Assembly: GCA_030602145.1 (NCBI GenBank)
Contig: JAUWAH010000220.1
Span: 1 to 5,160, forward strand
Direction: 5' to 3'
DNA: 5,160 nt
Origin: Desulfobulbus sp.
GTDB lineage: Bacteria; Desulfobacterota; Desulfobulbia; Desulfobulbales; Desulfobulbaceae
Shown: piece after piece, positions 1 to 4,652 of the stretch
Position numbering within the stretch: the first letter of the stretch is position 1
Layout of the letters: each line of letters opens with the position of its first letter
The notes under the pieces: model-generated
Database searches by the model: none
Seen by the model: the letters and a program-made list of their open reading frames with translations, nothing else
Told to the model about the DNA's origin: nothing
Program-made: the position numbers and the translations under genes

Positions 1-10
1 GAAACACTAA

Positions 11-39
11 AGGGGACTCCCCTTTTAGGGAAGTCCCCT
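11..39 (-). terminator. Hairpin, probable terminator of the cytochrome gene
   Basis: An 8-bp arm, AGGGGACT (11-18), pairs with AGTCCCCT (32-39). After one C/A mismatch a further CCC/GGG pairing (20-22 with 28-30) closes a 5-nt loop. Read on the minus strand the stem is followed by TTAGTGTTTC, which is T-rich but not a clean U tract. The hairpin lies about 80 bp past the stop codon of the minus-strand cytochrome gene, the expected place for its terminator. It could instead terminate, or help terminate, a gene lying left of the window. Confidence 0.45.
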
Positions 40-116
40 CATCGGCCCGATTCTTTCCGGCAACGTCGGACGGTCACGGATCGCCAGACGGTAGCCTTTA
101 TAGATGAACGTGCTGG

Positions 117-410
117 TTATTTACCGCACACCAGTTTTTTGGGGTCGCTGCTCTTGGTCAGACAGACGACCACCGCATCCTGGACCTCCTGGCTCAGTTT
201 GCCCCGCTGGCCCATGGTGGTGACGATACCCTTCCAGTCGGCATTGGCCTGATTCAGTTTGTCACAAACTTTCTTCAGGCCATGACATCTGGTGCAATTG
301 GTTTGCAGGGTTTGCCCGCAGGCCTGCGGATCGACGTTCTGCCCGATGCCGGATGCTGCAAAACCGAGAATGCCGAAAAACAGTGACAAAACGACCAGAC
401 CTTTTCGCAT
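117..410 (-). CDS. Small periplasmic monohaem c-type cytochrome precursor
   Basis: This encodes 97 residues. Residues 1-20 form a Sec signal peptide: Met-Arg-Lys, then a hydrophobic core of Leu, Val and Phe, then an Ala-Ala-Ser cleavage region. The protein is therefore expected in the periplasm. A single haem c attachment motif, CTRCH, is at 39-43, with His43 as the proximal ligand. Met66, in a W-x5-M-x3-G context, is a plausible distal ligand, as in small class I-like cytochrome domains with a CxxCH...W...M...G...L pattern. The role is presumably electron transfer; the partner cannot be named. Four extra cysteines (31, 49, 83, 95) are unusual and could form disulfides. The start at 410 is chosen because GGAGAA (416-421) sits at ribosome-binding distance and the signal peptide begins there; an in-frame ATG at 530 would add 40 unlikely residues. 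The gene has its own promoter and appears monocistronic. Confidence 0.82.
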   Translation of the reverse strand: MRKGLVVLSLFFGILGFAASGIGQNVDPQACGQTLQTNCTRCHGLKKVCDKLNQANADWKGIVTTMGQRGKLSQEVQDAVVVCLTKSSDPKKLVCGK

Positions 411-500
411 GACGATTCTCCGTGGCTGTGATGGAAAGGGGGTTCCACCCGCTGTTTCCGCGGAACAAGGAACAGGTGGAACGGATTGGCGACACCGGTT

Positions 501-529
501 ACTGTACCCGGTTCCTCCGTCGATGTCCA
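501..529 (-). promoter_or_regulatory. Sigma70-type promoter of the cytochrome gene
   Basis: On the minus strand, TGGACA (524-529, one mismatch to TTGACA) is separated by exactly 17 bp from TACAGT (501-506, four of six matches to TATAAT). Transcription would start near 494, giving a leader of about 84 nt before the cytochrome ATG at 410. The assignment rests on consensus match, spacing and position only. Confidence 0.5.
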
Positions 530-540
530 CGGCACGTTAT

Positions 541-549
541 CCCCCCCCC
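541..549. repeat. Homopolymer run of nine C (G9 on the minus strand)
   Basis: Nine consecutive C residues lie between the tandem-RHH gene and the cytochrome promoter, 11 bp upstream of that promoter's -35 box. Runs of this length are prone to slipped-strand changes and also to sequencing error. Confidence 0.9.
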
Positions 550-554
550 ATATA

Positions 555-585
555 GGCAGCCTGTCCGGCATGGCCGGCTGTTGCC
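555..585 (-). terminator. Weak hairpin just after the tandem-RHH gene
   Basis: CCGGC (565-569) and GCCGG (573-577) form a tight stem-loop with a 3-nt loop. An outer stem of GGCAGC (555-560) with GTTGCC (580-585) adds six pairs including one G-U. It starts one base past the minus-strand stop codon at 587-589, where a transcript end is expected. No T tract follows, so it may instead be an RNA 3'-end stabiliser or chance. Confidence 0.25.
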
Positions 586-586
586 C

Positions 587-1186
587 TCACAGGTATCCCT
601 CGATTTTCCTTCCCTGTTCGACCTGACCCTCGAGCGTGGCCACAACCTGACGCAACCGGGCCAGGACCAAGACCAGGTCCCTGGTGGCCGGGTCCTCGTC
701 ACCGAGCAACTCCTCCGTCTTGTTCAGGACACGTTCACTCTCAGCCTCCAGATCCAGCAAGGCGGTCAGCACCGCTTTCCTCCTTTCCTGTTTGTCCTTC
801 TCATCGCTGATCACCGGGATCAACCGCTGGATGGACATTTCCACCAGCAGATCCCTGGGCAGACCGTACAAACGGGCGACGTGCTCAAGGGCGACCAGGG
901 AGTTGCGGCTGACCACGAAGGTCTTCTGCCGGCGACGGGTCTGGACTGGCTGGTAGCTGTCACTTCCTCCGGCCATCCGCTCCAGGTTCGCCCGGTCCTC
1001 AACCAATTGATCGAACAGCGATTTTTGCTTCAGCCCCAATTGGTCGGCGGCGATACTGAGTAACTCGATCACCTCCAGGGGCAATGTAAAGGTCGCCCGG
1101 ACCGATTGCCTGCCCCGAAGGGCATCGGCGGACAATCCGGACGTTACCTCCGTTGGCTGCTGGTTTGCATCCTGACCCTGATCCAT
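587..1186 (-). CDS. Putative DNA-binding regulator: two tandem ribbon-helix-helix modules plus coiled coil
   Basis: I do not recognise a named family for this 199-residue protein. Residues 1-28 are polar and probably disordered. Residues 29-66 read as a ribbon-helix-helix unit: a strand (VRATFTLP), helix A, the turn QLGLK, then helix B. Residues 87-126 repeat that plan: a strand (QKTFVVS), helix A, the turn LYGLPR, then helix B. The basic linker TRRRQK (83-88) could contact DNA. Residues 128-199 are rich in Glu, Lys and Leu with heptad-like spacing, suggesting a helical coiled coil for oligomerisation. RHH proteins normally dimerise through the ribbon; two copies in one chain could make a pseudo-dimer. 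There is no signal peptide or membrane segment, so it is cytoplasmic. The start at 1186 is preferred to ATG 1210 because GGGAG (1193-1197) lies 6 nt upstream, whereas 1210 has no ribosome-binding site. It is divergent from the Hsp20 operon, which suggests regulation of that operon or of itself. No toxin gene is adjacent. The coding call is firm; the RHH reading is by eye. Confidence 0.72.
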   Translation of the reverse strand: MDQGQDANQQPTEVTSGLSADALRGRQSVRATFTLPLEVIELLSIAADQLGLKQKSLFDQLVEDRANLERMAGGSDSYQPVQTRRRQKTFVVSRNSLVALEHVARLYGLPRDLLVEMSIQRLIPVISDEKDKQERRKAVLTALLDLEAESERVLNKTEELLGDEDPATRDLVLVLARLRQVVATLEGQVEQGRKIEGYL

Positions 1187-1190
1187 GGGA

Positions 1191-1197
1191 CTCTCCC
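1191..1197 (-). promoter_or_regulatory. Ribosome-binding site that fixes the tandem-RHH start
   Basis: On the minus strand GGGAGAG ends six or so bases before the ATG at 1186. The alternative in-frame ATG at 1210 lacks any purine-rich match to the 16S rRNA tail, so this site decides the start. Confidence 0.65.
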
Positions 1198-1211
1198 GGT
1201 TACAAAGCATC

Positions 1212-1230
1212 GTTATCCATTACCAATAAC
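1212..1230. promoter_or_regulatory. Operator-like element: inverted GTTAT/ATAAC arms around tandem hexamers
   Basis: GTTAT (1212-1216) and ATAAC (1226-1230) are inverted repeats separated by 9 bp. Within the element, CCATTA (1217-1222) is followed directly by CCAATA (1223-1228), a tandem hexamer. RHH repressors commonly bind short repeats of 6-8 bp near their own promoter. The element begins 25 bp upstream of the tandem-RHH start codon and overlaps or directly follows any reasonable promoter for that gene. A related hexamer, CCAATT, lies at 1283-1288 inside the Hsp20 promoter spacer. Function is inferred from form and position. Confidence 0.35.
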
Positions 1231-1239
1231 CTATCATGC

Positions 1240-1255
1240 ATTAAAAGTAATACAA
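1240..1255 (-). promoter_or_regulatory. AT-rich promoter region for the tandem-RHH gene, boxes uncertain
   Basis: Two readings are possible on the minus strand. TTTAAT (1240-1245) is a five-of-six match to a -10 box but lacks a good -35 box. TTGTAT (1250-1255) is a fair -35 box, but its partner TAGGTT (1228-1233, 16-bp spacer) is a poor -10 box. The stretch 1231-1270 is far more AT-rich than its surroundings, as expected of a promoter. I cannot choose between the readings. Confidence 0.35.
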
Positions 1256-1275
1256 GAAAAAAATTATCGCACGCG

Positions 1276-1303
1276 TTGACTGCCAATTCATGAGGATTAT
1301 AGT
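1276..1303 (+). promoter_or_regulatory. Sigma70-type promoter of the Hsp20 operon
   Basis: TTGACT (1276-1281, five of six) and TATAGT (1298-1303, five of six) are separated by 16 bp. Transcription would start near 1310, leaving a leader of about 70 nt to the first ATG at 1381. I see no CIRCE inverted repeat (TTAGCACTC type) and no convincing sigma32 motif, so heat control, if any, must act another way. The spacer contains CCAATT (1283-1288), resembling the hexamers at 1217-1228. Confidence 0.6.
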
Positions 1304-1380
1304 TGATGACACAGAAACAAGGCTCAATGCGAACGGGTTGCACCGGATAACTCGACAACAGCAGACAAGGAGGAAAGATC

Positions 1381-1827
1381 ATGATGACACGTTGGTCAGA
1401 CATAAACCAGATTTTTGGCGCCATGGACCTGTTCCGCAACCAGATGAACACCCTGTTCAACGACTTCGACCGGACCTACAACCCGGGCCGAGGGTGGGGC
1501 ACGGCGGAAATGTTTCCGCGCACCAACCTCAGCGACAGTGGCGACAACCTGGAGTTGACCGCCGAGATTCCCGGCGTCGCCAAAGAGGATATTGCCGTGA
1601 AGATCCAGGGCAACTACCTGGAAATCAGCGGAGTACGCAAACCGGATGCACCGGAGGGCTACACCGTCCACCGGACCGAGCGGCCGACAACCTCCTTTTC
1701 CCGCAGCTTTACCCTGCCCTATGAAGTGGATGCCGCCAAGGTCGAAGCCAAGTTGAAAGACGGTCTCCTGACCATGACCCTGCCCAAGTCGGAAGCCGCC
1801 AAGCCCCGTCAGATCAGCATTCAATGA
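1381..1827 (+). CDS. hsp20: Small heat-shock protein, Hsp20 family (first of three)
   Basis: This 148-residue protein is an ATP-independent cytoplasmic holdase that binds unfolding proteins and keeps them refoldable by Hsp70/ClpB systems (family knowledge). The N-terminal arm (1-45) is amphipathic and rich in Phe, Met and Asn. The alpha-crystallin domain spans roughly 46-142, with the beta-strand region TAEIPGVAKEDI at 60-71 and the family signature as KLKDGLLTMTLP (124-135); the usual GVL is GLL here. The C-terminal I-x-I anchor is ISI (145-147), which docks into a neighbouring subunit. Length is normal for the family. AAGGAGGA (1367-1374) lies 6-7 nt before the ATG at 1381; a second ATG follows immediately at 1384 and could also be used. 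It is first in a three-gene operon; its stop lies 38 bp before the next start. The divergent tandem-RHH gene shares its control region. Confidence 0.93.
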   Translation: MMTRWSDINQIFGAMDLFRNQMNTLFNDFDRTYNPGRGWGTAEMFPRTNLSDSGDNLELTAEIPGVAKEDIAVKIQGNYLEISGVRKPDAPEGYTVHRTERPTTSFSRSFTLPYEVDAAKVEAKLKDGLLTMTLPKSEAAKPRQISIQ

Positions 1828-1852
1828 CCCGAGGACCCAGAGTACAACGATT

Positions 1853-1860
1853 GGAGGTGA
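1853..1860 (+). promoter_or_regulatory. Ribosome-binding site that fixes the second Hsp20 start
   Basis: GGAGGTGA (1853-1860) is a near-perfect complement of the 16S rRNA tail, with its GGAGG core 8 nt before ATG 1866. An in-frame ATG at 1824 overlaps the stop of the first Hsp20 gene by 4 bp, but it would place this site inside the coding region and add 14 residues unlike the family. Confidence 0.75.
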
Positions 1861-1865
1861 GTGAT

Positions 1866-2249
1866 ATGAGCGAAGCCAATATTGTTACCAGCAACGAACA
1901 GCCCGCACAACTCGGCCGCCAATTGCCGGTGACGGCACCGGCGGTTGATATTTACGAAAACGAGACGGAAATTCTCCTCCATGCCGACATGCCGGGTGTG
2001 GTCAAGGAGGATATTGCCATCAACATCGACAACGGCAAAATGACCCTTTCCGGCTGCCGCCGTCTTTCGTCAACGGGTGCCGCTGCTTGGCGAGAACTGG
2101 CCGAGGTCGAATTCCGCCGTACCTTTGCCGTGCCCCAGAGCATCGACATCAACAAGGTTCATGCCGAACTCAAGGATGGGGTGCTGCGGTTGCATCTGCC
2201 CAAATCCGAGGCGGCCAAACCGCGGCAGATTGAAATCACCGCAGGGTAA
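1866..2249 (+). CDS. hsp20: Small heat-shock protein, Hsp20 family (second of three, short N-terminal arm)
   Basis: This 127-residue chaperone is nearly all alpha-crystallin domain (about 25-118). Visible landmarks are DMPGVVKEDIAINI (41-54), the signature ELKDGVLRLHLP (101-112) and the C-terminal I-x-I anchor IEI (122-124). The N-terminal arm is only about 24 residues, polar, and lacks the Phe/Met-rich amphipathic segment of the first gene. Arms of this kind usually influence oligomer size and substrate capture, so it may form smaller or mixed oligomers (inference). Residues 111-122 are identical to 134-145 of the preceding protein, and the region around MPGVVKEDIA also matches closely, so the two genes look like an old tandem duplication. 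A Gly-Ala-Ala-Ala-Trp stretch (71-75) in the loop before the dimer-interface strand is unusual. The start follows the strong ribosome-binding site at 1853-1860. The gap to the next gene is 56 bp without a terminator. Confidence 0.92.
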   Translation: MSEANIVTSNEQPAQLGRQLPVTAPAVDIYENETEILLHADMPGVVKEDIAINIDNGKMTLSGCRRLSSTGAAAWRELAEVEFRRTFAVPQSIDINKVHAELKDGVLRLHLPKSEAAKPRQIEITAG

Positions 2250-2305
2250 GGAACTTCTACAACGCCGGCGAGTGCCAACCAACAGCACAAACAGGAGGGG
2301 ACACC

Positions 2306-2875
2306 ATGGAACTGAAGAAACTTGCCCCATGGAACTGGTTCAAGAAAGAAGAAGAAAGCGACCATGCCGTACCGGTCAGGCACAGCGACAAGGCCGCCTA
2401 CATGCCGGAACGATCCTATGATCCGACCCTGCCGATGCACCGTGACATGGACCGGTTGTTTGATCTCTTTCTCCGGGGAATCAGCCCGTCGGTTTTCAGC
2501 CGTTTCGGCTCATGGCCCAGTTTCGCCGAAACCGGCCTACTCAAACCCAGGGTTGATCTGAGCGCCACCGAGCGGGAATACCTGCTCACCGTTGAGATTC
2601 CCGGAGTCAACGAAAAAGATGTGGCCATCGACCTCAGCAACAACACCTTGACCATCAAGGGAGAAAAGCGGCAGGAAAAAGAAGAGAAGGACAAGGACTT
2701 CTACCGGATCGAACGCAGCTACGGATCGTTCCAACGGGTCCTGTCCCTGCCTGAAGATGTTGATCAGGAGGGTATCAAGGCCAGTTTTAAAAACGGCGTC
2801 TTGTCGGTCACTATGCCGCGCATCGCCCAAACCAAGGGTGAAGTGAAGCAGATCGAGATCACCGCGACCCCCTGA
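2306..2875 (+). CDS. hsp20: Small heat-shock protein, Hsp20 family (third of three, long N-terminal arm)
   Basis: At 189 residues this is the largest of the three. A polar, charged N-terminal arm (1-45) leads into RDMDRLFDLFLRG (46-58), an amphipathic helix typical of bacterial class A Hsp20 proteins. The alpha-crystallin domain is about 80-175, with TVEIPGVNEKDVAIDL (95-110), a highly charged loop KRQEKEEKDKDF (121-132), YRIERSYGSFQR (133-144) and the signature SFKNGVLSVTMP (160-171). The C-terminal anchor is IEI (183-185). It resembles the common Hsp20 of many proteobacteria more than its two neighbours do, so it is probably not a product of the same recent duplication. AGGAGG (2293-2298) lies 7 nt before the ATG. 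It is last in the operon: a strong terminator starts 26 bp after its stop. The likely role is a cytoplasmic holdase acting with the other two. Confidence 0.95.
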   Translation: MELKKLAPWNWFKKEEESDHAVPVRHSDKAAYMPERSYDPTLPMHRDMDRLFDLFLRGISPSVFSRFGSWPSFAETGLLKPRVDLSATEREYLLTVEIPGVNEKDVAIDLSNNTLTIKGEKRQEKEEKDKDFYRIERSYGSFQRVLSLPEDVDQEGIKASFKNGVLSVTMPRIAQTKGEVKQIEITATP

Positions 2876-2900
2876 ATATCCCAACAATTTGCCCAGCCGG

Positions 2901-2939
2901 AAAAGGGGGTGATGGTTGCAAACCATCACCCCCTTTTTT
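2901..2939 (+). terminator. Strong rho-independent terminator of the Hsp20 operon
   Basis: GGGGGTGATGGTT (2905-2917) pairs perfectly with AACCATCACCCCC (2921-2933) around a 3-nt loop. The stem can be extended by AAAA (2901-2904) with the first T residues of the T6 tract (2934-2939). Minus-strand reading gives a shorter TTTT tail, so it may also work weakly in reverse. Confidence 0.95.
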
Positions 2940-3057
2940 GTCTCTCCTCATGCCAAACCAGCCACCGGCCGAGTCGCAGCCGTTACCGACTGTGACCGAT
3001 GTGCCCTGCAGTGACCCGTTGACATCGAAACAGCGACGCGCTTGACCTTGTTGCCAT

Positions 3058-3084
3058 GCAGGTTTTCCGGCAACCAAACGATAT
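3058..3084 (+). promoter_or_regulatory. Possible sigma28-type flagellar promoter of fliD
   Basis: GCAGGTTT (3058-3065) matches the sigma28 -35 box TAAAGTTT at five of eight positions. AACGATAT (3077-3084) matches the -10 box GCCGATAA at five of eight, including the CGATA core. The spacer is exactly the expected 11 bp. An overlapping sigma54-like candidate (GG at 3088-3089, ten bases, GC at 3100-3101) matches only the invariant dinucleotides. The rest of 2940-3147 shows no gene and no better promoter. Confidence 0.35.
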
Positions 3085-3134
3085 ACCGGGTAAGAACCTG
3101 CTTTTTGCCGGGTACGCGTTTTTTGTCTCAGAAT

Positions 3135-3142
3135 GGAGGAGA
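3135..3142 (+). promoter_or_regulatory. Ribosome-binding site that fixes the fliD start
   Basis: GGAGGAGA lies with its GGAGG core 8 nt before ATG 3148. An in-frame ATG at 3133 overlaps this site and has no ribosome-binding site of its own. Starting at 3148 gives MSITFSG, the usual beginning of FliD proteins. Confidence 0.75.
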
Positions 3143-3147
3143 ACGAT

Positions 3148-4434
3148 ATGTCCATTACCTTTTCAGGGCTGGCAACCGGCTTGGATACGGCATCCCTGAT
3201 CGATGCCATCATGGAGGTGGAGCGTACCCCCGTCACCACCATGGAAAACACCAAGACCTACCTGGAAACCAAGCTTGAAACCTTTACGGAATTCAACAGT
3301 CTGCTGGAACGCCTGTACACTGCGGTCACGGGGCTCAACAGTCGAAACGACTGCAAGGTTTACACTGTCACCAACAGTGGCTCCGAGTACTTTTCCCTGG
3401 CCACCACCAGCCTGAGCAGCGCCGGCTCGTATGCGGTCAAGGTGGTCAGCTTGGCCCAGCAGCAAAAGGACGTCAGCACCAGCACGGTGGCTGACACCAC
3501 CACCGCAACGCTGAGCGGCACGCTCCTCCTCGGTGACCAGACCCTGACCTACGAGAACATCAGTCTCGGCGACCTGGTCGACCAGATCAACGGAGGCGGA
3601 TATGGGCTCGTTGCCTCGATGATCGATGATGGCACCGGTTCGGGGTATCGGCTGCTGCTCAGTGCCGAACAGGCCGGGACCACCATTGAGATCTTCGGAA
3701 CCGGCAGCATCGAGATGGACACCGCCACCAACGGCCACACGGTGGCGGGTACAAAAGCCCACGTGAACGTCGACGGCATCGATTATTACGGGACCAGCAA
3801 CACCATGACCAATGCCATCAAGGGAGCGACCCTCACCCTGCTGGCCGCAGGCGGAGACACGGCCAAGCACGTGTCCGTCGCCTCGGATGCCGAAAACATC
3901 ATCTCGACCAAACTGGAGGAAATGGTCACAGCCTTCAACGACATCGCCACCCTGATTACCACCATCCGGACGTCGGACCCGACGCTGGCCAACACCATGC
4001 AAGCGGTGCAACGAACCCTGCGCAATGCGCTCACCACCGCCGGATTTATCGCCCTGGGCGTCACCTCCGACTGGCAGAGCGGCAAGTTGTCTTTTTCCGC
4101 CTCCACCTTGAGCACGGTTTTCGCCGACGATGCGGAAGGTGTGCTGACAACATTGTTCGGTAACGATACCAGCTCCGGGACCATGAAACGGTTGGACGAT
4201 TATCTGACCGAACAGCTCAACAACACGACAGGTTTTTTTGTGACCAAGAAAACACTGGTCAACAAAAAGATATCGGATCTGGACAATCGCATCGAGTCAA
4301 TGGAGACCCGGCTGGAGAAACGTCGTGCCACGCTGGAGGCGCAGTATGCCGCCATGGAGGCCCTGGTCAGCAGCCTCAATTCGCAATCCGATTACCTGAC
4401 CAGCTTTTTCAACAGCTACAACAAGTCCTCCTGA
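3148..4434 (+). CDS. fliD: Flagellar filament cap protein FliD (HAP2)
   Basis: FliD is exported through the flagellar type III apparatus and forms the cap at the filament tip, where it helps flagellin subunits fold into place. This 428-residue protein has the family plan. Residues 1-100 are the FliD N-terminal region, opening with SGLATGLDTASLIDAIMEVE (6-25), a classic motif, followed by a helical stretch. Residues 100-230 are the Ser/Thr/Gly-rich exposed domains, with the hook-associated motif VNVDGIDYYGTSNTM near 206-220 followed by AIKGATLTLL (223-232). Residues 245-428 are the C-terminal region, ending in a coiled coil (about 367-410) and the terminal SQSDYLTSFFNSY (412-424). There is no cleavable signal peptide, as expected for this export route. 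It is slightly shorter than the about 468-residue enterobacterial protein. One cysteine (69) is present. Neither fliC nor fliS flanks it in the window, unlike many fliD loci. A possible sigma28 promoter lies upstream. Confidence 0.93.
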   Translation: MSITFSGLATGLDTASLIDAIMEVERTPVTTMENTKTYLETKLETFTEFNSLLERLYTAVTGLNSRNDCKVYTVTNSGSEYFSLATTSLSSAGSYAVKVVSLAQQQKDVSTSTVADTTTATLSGTLLLGDQTLTYENISLGDLVDQINGGGYGLVASMIDDGTGSGYRLLLSAEQAGTTIEIFGTGSIEMDTATNGHTVAGTKAHVNVDGIDYYGTSNTMTNAIKGATLTLLAAGGDTAKHVSVASDAENIISTKLEEMVTAFNDIATLITTIRTSDPTLANTMQAVQRTLRNALTTAGFIALGVTSDWQSGKLSFSASTLSTVFADDAEGVLTTLFGNDTSSGTMKRLDDYLTEQLNNTTGFFVTKKTLVNKKISDLDNRIESMETRLEKRRATLEAQYAAMEALVSSLNSQSDYLTSFFNSYNKSS

Positions 4435-4652
4435 GCGCCCGTTTATTTCTCCGCAAGCGGTTCGAGTTCCATTTGCCTTGATCGCGGTGAACCATTCGGA
4501 CAAACACCCGAATTGAGGACGCGGGGAGAAATGAGCCCAAACGGACATCCTTTACCTAACTTTACCAGCTGTTGACTATCTTTTTACAGGCAGATCTCCA
4601 CCGTCGACCGATAAAGGAGAAAGACCCTTCATTAGCGAGTTTTCCTCTTTGC
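4435..4652 (+). other. Intergenic region between fliD and the response regulator gene
   Basis: This 218-bp stretch has no convincing gene on either strand. It contains a short inverted repeat ATTCGG/CCGAAT (4494-4499 and 4508-4513, 8-nt loop) without a T tract, a small CCGC-AA-GCGG hairpin (4451-4460), the CTTTACC direct repeat (4550-4566), TTGACT (4572-4577) without a good -10 box, and an AAGGAG site (4614-4619) not positioned for any ATG. I see no clear fliD terminator, so read-through into the next gene is possible. Confidence 0.6.
4550..4566 (+). promoter_or_regulatory. CTTTACC direct repeat with 10-bp period, possible response-regulator box
   Basis: CTTTACC occurs at 4550-4556 and again, exactly, at 4560-4566, separated by TAA. 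Two 7-bp direct repeats one helical turn apart are the kind of site bound head-to-tail by OmpR/PhoB-family dimers. The repeat ends 86 bp before the start of such a gene. The function is inferred. Confidence 0.35.

Noticed and set aside
422..1063. Plus-strand open frame of 213 codons
   Set aside because: It lies mostly antisense to the tandem-RHH gene. Its translation is rich in Gln, Pro and Arg with no domain pattern, and there is no ribosome-binding site. The minus-strand frame has a clear fold pattern and ribosome-binding site.
1304..1380. RNA thermometer (ROSE or fourU) in the Hsp20 leader
   Set aside because: The only helix I could draw (CGGGTT 1334-1339 with AACTCG 1349-1354) leaves the ribosome-binding site at 1367-1374 free. 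No U-rich or anti-Shine-Dalgarno partner is visible.
1396..1824. Minus-strand open frame of 142 codons opposite the first Hsp20 gene
   Set aside because: It is antisense to a clear alpha-crystallin domain and shows no domain or ribosome-binding evidence.
2950..3045. Plus-strand 31-codon frame beginning ATGCCAAACC after the Hsp20 terminator
   Set aside because: It starts 10 bp after the terminator T tract with only pyrimidines upstream, has no ribosome-binding site, and its Pro/Thr/Ser composition is uninformative.
2934..3129. Direct repeat TTTTTTGTCTC at 2934-2944 and 3119-3129
   Set aside because: The first copy is the terminator tail. An 11-bp T-rich match with no other structure is most simply coincidence and no mobile element lies between the copies.
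3163..4011. Minus-strand open frame of 282 codons opposite fliD
   Set aside because: It is entirely antisense to a well-recognised FliD and its translation is low-complexity, rich in Gly, Val, His and Gln. This is a common shadow of Thr/Ala/Asp-rich coding sequence.
4435..4652. Cyclic di-GMP or other riboswitch between fliD and the regulator
   Set aside because: No conserved GEMM-type core or other riboswitch motif was found; only short isolated inverted repeats are present.
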